NCBI GenBank assembly: GCA_014529385.2
Contig: CM043942.1
Location: 7,809,001 to 7,873,000 of the forward strand
Length of the DNA stretch: 64,000 bases
Source of the DNA: Adiantum capillus-veneris
Lineage: Eukaryota > Streptophyta > Polypodiopsida > Polypodiales > Pteridaceae
Direction: 5' to 3'
In this document: piece after piece, positions 24,160 to 34,862 of the stretch
Layout: each line of letters begins with the position of its first letter
How positions within the stretch are numbered: position 1 is the stretch's first letter
The notes under the pieces: model-generated
The model's input: the letters and a program-made list of their open reading frames with translations, nothing else
What the model was told of the DNA's origin: nothing
The model's database searches: none
Program-made: the position numbers and the translations under genes

Positions 24160-24247
24160 TAGGTTAGGCTAGGAAATAAAGTCGTATTGTTTGAATATTT
24201 AAATAAGGAACTGAAAGTATATAGGTAGTTGATCCGAATTCCTTGCA

Positions 24248-24763
24248 TTGGTGTTACAGGAAGACCCCGTGCTCGAATATCGAAAGTTCCAAGTGTTTGA
24301 GCTTATTTATGAGCAAGCTCGAAGATCCCCAGTTTACCAGTTCAGGCGAGATGTCATGGAGATACTGTTGAAGGCTTATACGCCACACTCCACTCGCATT
24401 GATAGAGGATGGGAACTTGATTGGACATTTCCAGGAGGGGTTTACTACATCAACGCTCGGAAGCTAGGATGCTTGGCTACCGACTTGAAGAAGATACGTT
24501 GGGGAGAAGAGTTGAGAGTAATAGAGATATTCTACTTGGTGCCTACACAATTGGACCAGACTGTTTCGGACAACTCCAATCAAACCATCAACGACTGGCT
24601 ATTGGAGAAGGTCACCAACGTGATCCCAGCGAACCAAGTCAAAACCTTTGGATTACTGAAAGCGGAACTACGGCCCGATATCTTAGTTTATTATCCACTC
24701 AAGAATGAGTATAGAAACTATTACACGAATGAAGTAGTGCATCATGTCAATACTATTTCCTAG
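24248..24763 (+). CDS. ORF0: conserved extra ORF between PBS and gag
   Basis: Open from 24233 to a stop at 24761-24763, about 171 codons. There is no ATG at the homologous start: GTG stands where element B has ATG (VLQEDPVLEY against MLQKDTNVEY). Visible features are an aromatic-rich body (FQVFELIYEQARRSPVYQF, RGWELDWTFPGGVYYINARK), a basic helix (ATDLKKIRWGEELRVIEIF) and a C-terminal YYPLKNEYRNYYTNE. No Cys/His cluster, signal peptide or membrane segment is seen. The relative at 1514-2016 shows conservation at protein level. It is not Gag, Pol or Env-like as far as I can tell. It lies within the proposed gag intron, so only unspliced RNA would carry it. Function unknown. Confidence 0.55.
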   Translation: MVLQEDPVLEYRKFQVFELIYEQARRSPVYQFRRDVMEILLKAYTPHSTRIDRGWELDWTFPGGVYYINARKLGCLATDLKKIRWGEELRVIEIFYLVPTQLDQTVSDNSNQTINDWLLEKVTNVIPANQVKTFGLLKAELRPDILVYYPLKNEYRNYYTNEVVHHVNTIS

Positions 24764-24980
24764 GCGTATGTTATACGCAAATCTATAAAGCCATGTAATA
24801 AGCTGATCATCAGTTATTCTAAACCTTGAAGGGTTTCGATTGTAATAAATTTTCATCAATAAAGTGCTTTTTGTCTTTGAATCTCAGTCTCTTGATGAAG
24901 TGGAATTTTGAATTTTATTAAAGTCTCGTTATTTTTAAAATTCAAGTAGTGGTATCAAGAAGTTCGTATAACCCATGTAG

Positions 24981-27680
24981 GTACCGCCTGTTGCTCTGTA
25001 CTCGGCAGCGCAAGAGAAGAAGCTCCTCCTTAAGCAAGCCCAACCTCCGATCTTTAAGGGCGAGAGGGCAAATGTGGAGAGAGATCCGGAAGTATGGATG
25101 GAAGCCATGGACGATTACTTTGAAGCTGCGGGGACCCAACCCATAAATCAGACCATGCTTGCGATGTTCCACTTGACTGGCGATGCCAAGATATGGTGGA
25201 AGCAAAATTGCAGGGACATGGATATTAAGGGATCTTCCCAGTCCTGGGAAGACATTAAAGCTGCATTAATGGGACGTTATTTACCGCCTGCCTATAGAAC
25301 CTTGAGGATGAATGAATTCTTTTCACTTCGGCAGTTGAATTCATTTGTCGAAGAATACTATGCAAAGTTTGTCACTCTTCGAAGATATGCTCCTAAGATG
25401 ACCTTAGAACAACAGGTGGCAAGGTTATGCCAAGGACTAATCGATCCCCTGAATACTCGGTTGGAAGCCCTCAGGCCGACGACGTTACAGGATGCCTTGT
25501 TGAGGGCCAAACCTCTAGCTCTCGAAGTACAAAAGGCTAATCAGAACAGAAGGAATCATTGGGCAAAGAGGGCAAGGACCACTGCTTGGGATAACAGACC
25601 AGCCAACCAAGGGTATAACCAGCGCCCTATTGTGGCTACCACCACAACCATAGAGTTCCCCGATGTTCTATGCTATGGTTGCGGCGAGCATGGACATTAC
25701 AGTCAATCCAATTGCCCCAGGAACATTCAGGCAACCAACGCCAATGCCATACCCTTGAATACCCATGGGTGTGGCCAAGCTAATGGAAGACTAGGACGAG
25801 GAAGGATGAACAGAGGGCGAGGGTGTGGAGCTACCGCCAGAGTAAATGCCGCAGTGGTACAACCAACTGTGGGTGACGAAGCGGTGGAGAGAGCAACCCT
25901 ACATGCTGCAATTGACAATCCCAATGGTTGCGAGCAATACGCAGTCATTCATACGCCAGGATCTCTCAGAGGTGAACGAGTTAACTTCCTTATAGATTGT
26001 GGTAGTACTCTTTCATTTCTTTCATCCCGATGCATGAGGAAGCTAAAGGTAGATAAGTATCCAACAAGCAAGCTAGTTGTAGAGTTAGCAAACGGCAAGG
26101 AAGTAGTATCTCAACATTCTGGAGGAAAAATCGACTTTGATTTAGGGGGACACCCAACTTCTGCCCAATTTCAAACCCTACCCTTAGGATTCTTTGATGG
26201 GATACTAGGGATGGACTGGCTAAAGCAAAATAGGGCCCACATACATTGTGCACAAGGGAACTTTACTTTTACAAATAACTTGGGTAATGAAGCCTTAATC
26301 CGGGGGGAAAATGGGAGACCTAAGGCTACTCTAGTTAAGGCCAGCAGACTTTTGAAGGGACTAAGGAAGGGTCAGCAAATTTATGCGGTTAAACTCAACA
26401 AAGTGGACCAATCAGATACCTCACTTCGACCAAACTGGTTGAGGGAATATGACGATGTGTTCCCAGAAGACCTTACAAATCTTCCGCCACACAGAGAGGT
26501 AGATCATGAGATTGAGACTATTCCTGGATGTGAACCTATCTCAAAAAGACCTTATAAAATGTCACTTCCAGAGACCATCGAACTCAAAGAACAGCTTAGG
26601 CAACTCATTGAGCAAGGATTCATTCGACCCAGTACTTCTCCTTGGGGTGTTCCAGTTCTTTTTCAGAAGAAGAAGGATGGAACCTTAAGGCTATGCATAG
26701 ACTACTGGGGACTGAACCAGGTAACTGTCAAGAACAAGTATCCAATTCCAAGGATTGACGAACTTTTGGACAGACTCCATGGCGCCAAAATATTTACTAA
26801 GATAGATCTAAGGTCAGGATATTACCAAATCAGGATCAAGGAATCAGATATTCCAAAGACAGCTTTCAATACTAGGTATGGGCACTACGAGTTCACAGTA
26901 ATGTCTTTTGGTCTAACGAACGCTCCTGCAAGCTTCAATCGACTTATGCAGGATATTTTCAGACCTTACCTGGATGATTTTGTCTTGGTATTCTTTGATG
27001 ACATTCTGGTCAACTCTAAGAACGAGGCAGATCACGAAGAACATGTTCGCAAAGCACTTGATCTTCTTCGAAAACACCAACTTTACGCTAAAGAGAGCAA
27101 GTGCACTTTTTGCTCACCAAAAGTCAACTATCTTGGATTTGTCATATCAGCTGAGGGGATTTCAATGGACCCAGACAAGGTCAAGGACATTGTTGATTGG
27201 CCTCAACCATCCACCGTCAGCGAAGTACGAGGATTTCTTGGAATAACGGGATGGTACAGGATTTTTGTCAAGGACTATGCACGTATTACTGCACCTTTGA
27301 CGGAACTCCTGAAGAAAGGAATGAGGATCGAATGGAAGACCGAGCACGAGTCTAGCTTTGCTAAGCTAAAAGATTTCTTGGTCTCGGCTCCTATTTTAAA
27401 GCTTCCAGATTTCAGCAAGGAATTTGAAGTAGCGACCGACGCTAGCAAATTTGCTCTAGGCGGAGTTCTTACTCAAGAAGGAAGACCAGTGGCGTATACT
27501 TCGCGAAAGCTGAGGGATCACGAGAAGAATTATCCTACTCATGATTTGGAGCTTTTAGCGGTTATTCACGCGCTGAAGTTATGGAGACATTATCTTCTCG
27601 GACGCAAGTTTCAGCTGGTTACAGACCTCAAGAGCTTAAAATGGATTTTTACTCAACCTATTCTCAATATGCGACAATGA
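24981..27680 (+). pseudogene. Chromovirus A gag-pol, part 1: Gag, protease, RT, RNase H
   Basis: One frame runs from GTACCG (24981) to a TGA at 27678-27680. Gag matrix/capsid region: [53 protein letters not shown]. Zinc knuckle [15 protein letters not shown] at about 25671-25715 has one extra residue between His and the last Cys. Protease near 25995 reads LIDCGST, where D-S/T-G is expected. The RT has [20 protein letters not shown] and the catalytic FFDD (26991-27002) in place of YIDD. RNase H shows [13 protein letters not shown] and HDLELLAV. The TGA sits where related elements have MRQRRW, consistent with CGA to TGA. No ATG opens the frame; the start probably comes from the LTR exon at 22920. 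Confidence 0.85.
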
Positions 27681-28748
27681 CGATGGATAGAGCTATTACA
27701 GGAATATGACCTTGACATAAAGTATACACCAGGAAAGGAAAATGCAGTTGCAGATGATCTTAGCCGGAAATCCTTTCTCGAAGCTATCTCTATTCCAAAT
27801 AACCCTATCTGGGATAGAATCAAAGAAGCATCTTTGGTAGATCCAGAGTACCAACGTATAGTATCTCTAGTCCAACAGAATAAGATGCCTAAAGCTCAAG
27901 AGTACTCTCTTATGGGAGGATGTCTTTACTACAGACATAGACTCTGTGTACCCAGAGATCCAGTCTTAAAGAAGGCCATTTTATATGAAGCGCACGATAG
28001 CCCTACATCCGGACATCCAGGCTATGCTAAGACTCTTTATGCTGTCAAGAGGAGTTATTTTTGGTCTGGAATGAAAGGGGACATACTTCGCTATGTGAGG
28101 CAATGTCTTTCTTGTCAGCGGATAAAGGCCGAAAGAATCAAGTTACTAGGGCAACTTCAACCTCTTGACATACCCCAGATGAAATGGGAATGCATCAGTA
28201 TGGATTTTGTTACAGGATTACCTTCTACAGGAGGTTATGATTCTGTTTTCGTGGTTGTTGATATGCTCACAAAAGTGGCTCATCCAATACCCGTAAAGAC
28301 AATCTTTACTGCTTCAGATGTTAGTCGGGTATTCATCAAGGGGATTTTTAGGTTACATGGTCTACCCAAGCGTATCGTCACTGATAGAGATGCCAAGTTT
28401 ACATCAAAATTTTGGACTTCTCTTTTCCAATCTATTGGGTCACAATTAGCCTTCAGTACAGCTTATCATCCACAGACAAATGGGCAAACTGAGAGAGTTA
28501 ATCAAGTCATCGAGGACATTCTCAGATCCTATTGTTCGCAAGAGCCAAAGAAGTGGTTACAATATCTACCTTTGGTGGAGTATGCTTACAACTCTTCCGA
28601 ACACAGAAGCATTGGAATGTCACCTTTCAAAGCTCTTTATGGACAGGACTGTTTAGCACCACTGAACTTCTCAGATCCAACCATCAGGGTAGAAGCCTCT
28701 AGAAAGATGTTAGAGGATATGGAAGCACAGACTAGAGATATTCGCTAG
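27681..28748 (+). pseudogene. Chromovirus A gag-pol, part 2: integrase
   Basis: Same frame as part 1 after one stop. It contains the end of RNase H (YTPGKENAVADDLSRK), then integrase: HHCC zinc finger (HDSPTSGHPG ... CLSCQ), and the catalytic core with Asp in SMDFVTGLP (about 28200), Asp in TDRDAKF (about 28383) and Glu in QTERVN (about 28492), which inserts the cDNA. A TAG at 28746-28748 interrupts the frame again. Apart from the two stops the polyprotein is continuous, so the element was active fairly recently. Confidence 0.85.
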
Positions 28749-29237
28749 GACATTCAGGCCGCTCAGGATAGACAGAAGCACTATGCAGATAAGAACCAAT
28801 CAGAAAGAACCTTCAAAGAAGGGGATAAGGTTTTTCTGAGAGTCCGACCAAAGAAAAGCAACTTATCACTAGGCAGATATAAGAAGCTTAGCCCAAGGTA
28901 TTGTGGACCATTCGAGATCATTAAGGTTGTGAGTGACCAAGCCTACAAGCTAAAGTTACCTGCAAACTTGAAGGTTCATGATGTGTTCCACGTCAGCTTA
29001 CTCAAACCCTATATTCCTAACCCTGATCAATTATTGGACTCAGATCAGATAGTCATGCCAGCACAAGGAGTTCTCGAGCTCCAACCTGACTACGTACTTG
29101 AAACAAGGGAAAGGAAGTTTCGCAACAGAACTATCACGGAGCATCTAGTAAAGTGGAAGGATTACCCTGAAGAAGATGCAACTTGGGAGGACGAACCAAC
29201 GCTCATAAAGGATTACCCAAACACATTCTTGAGATGA
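28749..29237 (+). pseudogene. Chromovirus A gag-pol, part 3: integrase C-terminus and chromodomain
   Basis: Same frame, from AQDRQKHYADKNQ through the GPF/Y module (YCGPFEIIKVV, AYKLKLPANLKVHDVFHVS) to a C-terminal chromodomain (ITEHLVKWKDYPEEDATWED). It ends TGA at 29235-29237. The chromodomain places the element in the chromovirus branch of Ty3/Gypsy. Confidence 0.85.
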
Positions 29238-29256
29238 GGACATCTCAAATTTTTCA

Positions 29257-29268
29257 CGTTGGGGAGGT
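29257..29268 (+). other. Polypurine tract region
   Basis: CGTTGGGGAGGT directly before the 3' LTR start TGTAAGGTC. It is the expected primer site for plus-strand DNA, though short and interrupted by T. Confidence 0.5.
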
Positions 29269-29935
29269 TGTAAGGTCTCTGACCTCGATCAAAAAAGAAC
29301 ACCATTGTACCTTGAAATGAAAATAATGGAATAAGTTACTATTTTTAGCAGTTTTCCAGATTCTGTCAGTGCCACAATGTTTAGAATGTTTTAAAGCTCC
29401 TAAATGTGAATTAAAATAATTTTTGTAAAAAAAATCCAAAAATAGTAAGTTTTTGGTCACCCGACCCGTCCAGTTTTGATCGTTTCGAAAAACTACACCC
29501 GTACCCCGAATTTCAAAAAAATGCATTTTCGGACCCCGGGGACTGCTAAATATGGCAGGTACTCGGGCCAGTACGCCTTAGTTAGAGCTTGCTATAGCAA
29601 TTTTCGGCATCAAAATCCGACTCGTATGACCCATTTTAGCCTAAAATCAAATTTTCTCAAAATTGCCCGGGGAGGTAATAGGGGCCCGGGATTGTGTGGG
29701 AACAGGTTCTAGGACACTCCAGACCAGCTTTAGCAGCTAGGGGGCACCCTCTTGCTTTGTGGGAGTCCTGGGAGAGTTTCCAAGCCAGTAACTAAGTCTC
29801 AGAGTCAGTTAACCAAGCAAACCTGACACTTGGTGGGTAGGGGAACTGAACTTGCCAATGCAGAGACTGCGTGCTCACTCAGATGCTTATAGCAGCACAA
29901 ATCGATTTTCATCTTGTAGGAGCCTATTTAAAGAC

Positions 29936-29971
<36 letters not shown>

Positions 29972-32058
29972 GCTCTCACACACAGTGCACACACACACAC
30001 CTACACACACTCTGGGAAGGTGCTGTCGGAACACACACCTTTTGAAGGAGAAGCAAGGAGGGAGGTGCTGTCGAATTCTCGCCTCAAGAAGCTCGATTAG
30101 ATCAGAGAATCGAGAGGATTATCAGTCTTTAATCACGGTAGCCACGGTTTAATTAATGCTTTCTGAAAATCCTTTTCATTACCATCTAAATTTCTTGTCT
30201 ATTATGCTTATTCCTAGTCGTAATTCTCTATAATTACTCTCTAAATTCTCCTTAACCATATTCTATTATGTAATCATCATCCCATAGCTGAATTATCAGC
30301 CATCATCACTCTTAATTAATGATTAGTGCACGATTATTAGAATTTTCTCTCTCTAGGTAGCATAGAAATTAATCGGTAAGCTGGTAATTGTGTAGATTGA
30401 TGAGAATCACTCTTTCTATCACGCATTAATATTGTAGCTGATTTAGATCCGTCTCTGTTATGCATTAAGATATAATTAAGGTAAGATTAATCTGTCATTA
30501 AGTCTCTAAGAGGTGGTTTTTCTCACACCTATGCATGCGGTGATTCTGCACCCTCTAATTGCTAGGAAAGAGATTAATCGTGCTTAATTCATCTCTCTGG
30601 TAATTCCATTAGTGAAATCCTATTATTCTTAATCATGTAAGTCGAGTAATTATCCTTTAGAGCCGGTTCCCATAGGATTATGTGTCATCCATAATGATTG
30701 CTATATGGAAAAATCTAAACCTCTCATGTAGCAGGCATTGTTTGATGTTGCTAATCTATCATTTAGCTTGTTATGACGCTTACGGACATTAGCTCTTTTC
30801 CCCAAGTTAATTACTTAAAGTAGTGAGTTTAAAATGGCCCCGGTTAAGAGGACTCGCTTTGGTGGAGCCCACGACCACGAGGCAGGAACCAGCAAGGTGA
30901 ACGGGAAGGGAAAAGCTCCCATGGAGGAACAAATGCCGGCCATCTCACGGGCCATTGACGAAGAAATGGAAGAGGTAGATCATAATTTCATTCAAGTTGT
31001 TTAATTTAACATTGCACACGTTTAGTTAGGAATGAAAATATCCCCAAACATGTTGGAGAAATCCGACGGAAACCTCGGCATTGAATTCATTGTACATTAA
31101 GTTCTAAAGTAGGAAGGAAATGATTGATGGGTATGCTAGTTGCAATTAGGAAAGAATGTCTGCTAGGGAAAATTTATCTCGACATGTTCATTTTATTTAC
31201 AATGTTGAATCAGTCCTGACCCCCCCTACTGATCACAAGGGGCAGAGTTCTTCGTTAAGGGCTCTTGAATCCACGACTTGCTTTCTATGCGGTGGATACC
31301 CACGACTTGCTTTCTATGCGGTGGGAACCCACGTCTTGATTTCTATGCGGTGGGAGTGTCCATGACGTGCTTTCTATGCGGTGGACATACCTAGTTGTAT
31401 GGGCAGCTAGGCGACAACGGGAGGAGTGAACTCTCGCTGGAGGGGGGATGTTATACCTCCAGAACATTGGAACTTTTATGAATAAGTTTGAGTAGAATTT
31501 TTACTAGAATTTTGTCTTGGTGTTGTTTGCAATACTGGTTGAAGGGCTATATTAACAAACAATGTGATTCGGAATTAAACAAGGAATCTTTATGTTGAAC
31601 AACCTTTGTGGCAGTAATTAGGTCACACAAGGAAGTGTGAGTGTGGGGGTGGAAAGTGGGGGCTTGGCTCAGGTTGCCAATGCCTACGAGATGGGTGGTC
31701 CTGATTGGTCGGGAACTCTCTGTCCCCATTGTGCTTACTTCGATATTAGTAATACTCATTGCCCCTAGAGCGGTGAAGTCTCGAGTGTACGTGCCTGTGA
31801 AACATGGGGAAAAAGGCGCTCGGGGTTTCTCTCCTCTTGGAAGGTGGGTCTTAGGATCACTAGATAGTTCAAGTACGCTTCCCATGCGAGGTGGAGCTAG
31901 ATCTCCCTGCTAGTAGGCTCGAACTCGACTCACTTTGTGATGAGAGATCGTCCGCTAGTCGAACCCTGAAGCATTTTGTTTGCTTCCGCAATAGATCTAG
32001 TGGCCACCGGGTTCACCATCAGATCCGCCATTGGAAACGGCGGGGTGGGGACCTCACA
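29269..32058 (+). repeat. 3' LTR of chromovirus A (2790 bp, complete)
   Basis: Starts TGTAAGGTC and ends GACCTCACA, near-perfect terminal inverted repeats. It matches the 5' LTR (21477-24144) closely. It carries the second copy of the exon-1 frame (30834-30974), TATA-like box (29925-29932), CA repeat (29940-30010) and hairpin repeats (31271-31384). At 2.8 kb it is long for a plant chromovirus LTR. Confidence 0.95.
30834..30974 (+). CDS. Copy of the putative gag exon 1 in the 3' LTR
   Basis: Same 47-codon frame and GAAGAG|GTAGAT junction as 22920-23060, with six single-base differences, of which two are silent. No gag frame follows it here, so it would not be used from this position. Confidence 0.55.
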
Positions 32059-32137
32059 AATTCACTACCTTTATCAAGAAATAACCTTGTTATTAAGGCA
32101 TGTACAACATACTGCTGCCCCGAGTCAGCTATAAACT
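32059..32137 (+). repeat. 79-bp flanking duplication, right copy
   Basis: Repeats 21398-21476 with 2 mismatches (ATAAAGTC against ATTAAGGC). It begins at the exact 3' end of the 3' LTR. Confidence 0.9.
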
Positions 32138-34862
32138 GTATACCAAAATACCCTAGACCACTCAGTCCCTTAGAGCCAGCTCAGACACCGTCCGAGAAAG
32201 AAAAGTCTCCGGCCAGGATCAACCAAAGGGGAAAAAAAAAATTAACATACTCATCTTCTCAAGCACCATTTTAACACTCCCATTAGAAGCATTTTGTAGA
32301 ATATACAGCAAGATGTTTAGAAAAAGACCAGCTAATATATACTTGAGTGAAAATAAACAGCGAGCCAACATTGGCAAGCAAATTTTATAGAATAATCGAG
32401 TGTCCCACGAACTATGGTCAGTAGAGATCAGTGCCTATGCTGACTTGGTGAGCAGAAACCAAAAACTTTCACTAATATTTCCAGCTTGTGAAGTACTATA
32501 TTAAAAAAGGTCCAAGTAAATTTGAAACCAGCTATCTACCACAATCCGATATATGATGCCACTCATTTCCTACAAAATGTCCGAAGCTAGGGCTACACAC
32601 CCGAAGTATTCAGTAATTCCATACCAACTTTTAGTTGACAAAAAACCAGTCCAAGATCTGTTACATTACATAGAGTACTACAATTCAGTTTGTATTCCAA
32701 CTTACCAAGGTAACCGAACCATTCCGTTCCATGTTTTAAGTTAATTTTTCTATGAAATTCCAGCTTTTATTCAGAGCCCTGAAGTATTTCATAAGTGCTT
32801 ACCTTCTTTTGAGAAGTAAAAAAAACTCATAGAACTACCCAATTCCATTTAGACACCATGCCATCTAGTAATCAGTACAATCATTCATTACCAGATCCTC
32901 GAAACTTGGCCGTTTTTTATTACCAAAAGATATTTAAAAAAACCGTTTTTAGAACCCAAACTTTATTCGCCACACTACTTATTCCATAGAAAACTAGACA
33001 TTATGACATTCCTTATAGTGTAAAGATCCTTTTATACCAACCCATTAGAAGTTTTCAGCTTATATAAGTAAAGATCAGATCATCTCGAATGAGAAAAAAA
33101 ACCAGCTAATGATGGTAATTATATTTTATTTGAATATCCGAGGGTCAAACCACTAATAGTCAGTAGAAATCTATCACTACTCAGAATCCGTGAGAAGCCC
33201 CGTGAAAAATAATCTCCCAGTAAGTGATGTACTATGGTAAAAAGGACGATTAGATTTGAAATCTGAAATTTACACCTACAATCAAGTATGTGATGCCACT
33301 ACAAAATATCTGAAGATAGGGCTACCAATCTGAAACCAGTATACAGCAGATTTAAAATAACATTCTGTTGATTCAATAAAATAAGTATCTGCACTAAAAC
33401 AAATCAGTTTAAGATCTGTCAGCTTATTTAGAATACTTCAACTCACTTGAAATATACCTTACCAAGGTAACCGAACAGTACATTTCACTGTATTGAGTTT
33501 ATTTTACATTTTCTGTGAAATTCCAGCTATATTCAGAGCCCTGAAGTATTCAAAAAGTGCTTACCTACTATTGAGAAGCTAAAAAAAACTTCCTAGACAT
33601 ACAATTACCCATAAGACAACACGCACTCCTGTACTCAGTTCAGCCACTTATTTAAATTAATCTCGAAACCTGGCAGTTTTATTTCAAATAGGGACATATA
33701 TTAACTCAATCAAAGGCCTTTTACATAACCCAGATTCTATTTGACACCCGCTTATTTCACGGGAAAAGCCAGTATGTAGACTCAAAAAAAATCCCGGTGT
33801 TTCATACCAATATGAGTTACTTTCCATCTTCCCATAAACCAGATTGAGCACATATTTAGGAACCTAGTTTTTATATATATAAAAGGATAGACTAAATAGT
33901 GTTTATCTACAACCATTTCACTAGAAAAAAAAACCATTACTTTCAGCAGAGCCTCAAATTCCGGCTTAAAAAACCTTGCAACGAATTCGAGAACAAAACA
34001 GACTGTTGTTAGCCTGTAGATTAGGAGCCGACGAAGCCTCCACAATCACCTTCTCAGACTTTTTCAGCATGTTGAGCTTACAGCAGTCAGCAGGTATACA
34101 CTCACACAGTTTTGAATAGACACACACAGAGAGATGATAACAGAGCACGCTGCTAAGTGAGTTAGAGAACTCACCTAATGAGTCATTTATACATGTTGAC
34201 GCCCATCTACAGACGACGCGACACCAAAGTTGTACATGTCACCTCAAATCGAGGTCGCCAATAAGGGCAAATCGTCAGGGATTACCCCCAACTCAAGATC
34301 CAGAGTTCATAGGCCATATCTCTCTACATCTGCTCCCCTATTCGGATGCAGATACCCCCCTAGTACAGGCGGTAGCGTGCAGCAAGAGGCACGACCCTTT
34401 AATGCAGAGAATACCAAAAAACCACTATAGAGAGTTTTTTTAAAAATTTACAATGTCAAAATGTAAAGATATTTTTAATGTAAAAAGCAAGGATAGGACA
34501 TACTATCCACCACATCCTATGGTAACAAAATAGAAGTCTATTCCCATAGTCGGTATCTGGTCCAATTTGTTGTATCTAGCCTTGGATGATAATCCACTGC
34601 AGTTTACATATATTTCCACAAACCTTACAGTAGGCTCATGACATACAACTATCCACTAGGATGAGATTTTCAAGTGCTGATTTTACAGGTGAGAGTTTAC
34701 TCAATATCGGGTAGTCTCTACTATTTTTTCAATGTGGGTCTATAAAAGATAAGTGTTATTTTACAAAAAACCGAGTCCAGAGTCACCTTTTCCAGAGTAA
34801 GAAACACTAGTTAATTTGCTTCCCGAGTGTATTAAACATATTATGGCATATAGTCAGAATAG
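32138..34862. other. Right host flank of chromovirus A with a diverged 760-bp tandem duplication; no gene
   Basis: A/T-rich. About 32320-33070 and 33080-33835 are diverged tandem copies. Paired landmarks include GTGATGCCACT (32551/33291), AAGGTAACCGAAC (32707/33464) and CAGAGCCCTGAAGTATT (32773/33535), all offset by 740-762 bp. No coding domain is visible. Confidence 0.6.

Noticed and set aside
24248-24763. ORF0 as a second spliced product of the LTR exon via TTACAG|GAAGAC at 24259
   Set aside because: The phase fits in element A, but the acceptor is not conserved in element B, where homology extends upstream to an ATG. Independent initiation is simpler.
24948-24960. Second PBS-like TGGTATCAAGAAG before gag
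   Set aside because: Only the first eight bases agree with the initiator tRNA-Met site, it is far from an LTR end and is not seen in element B.
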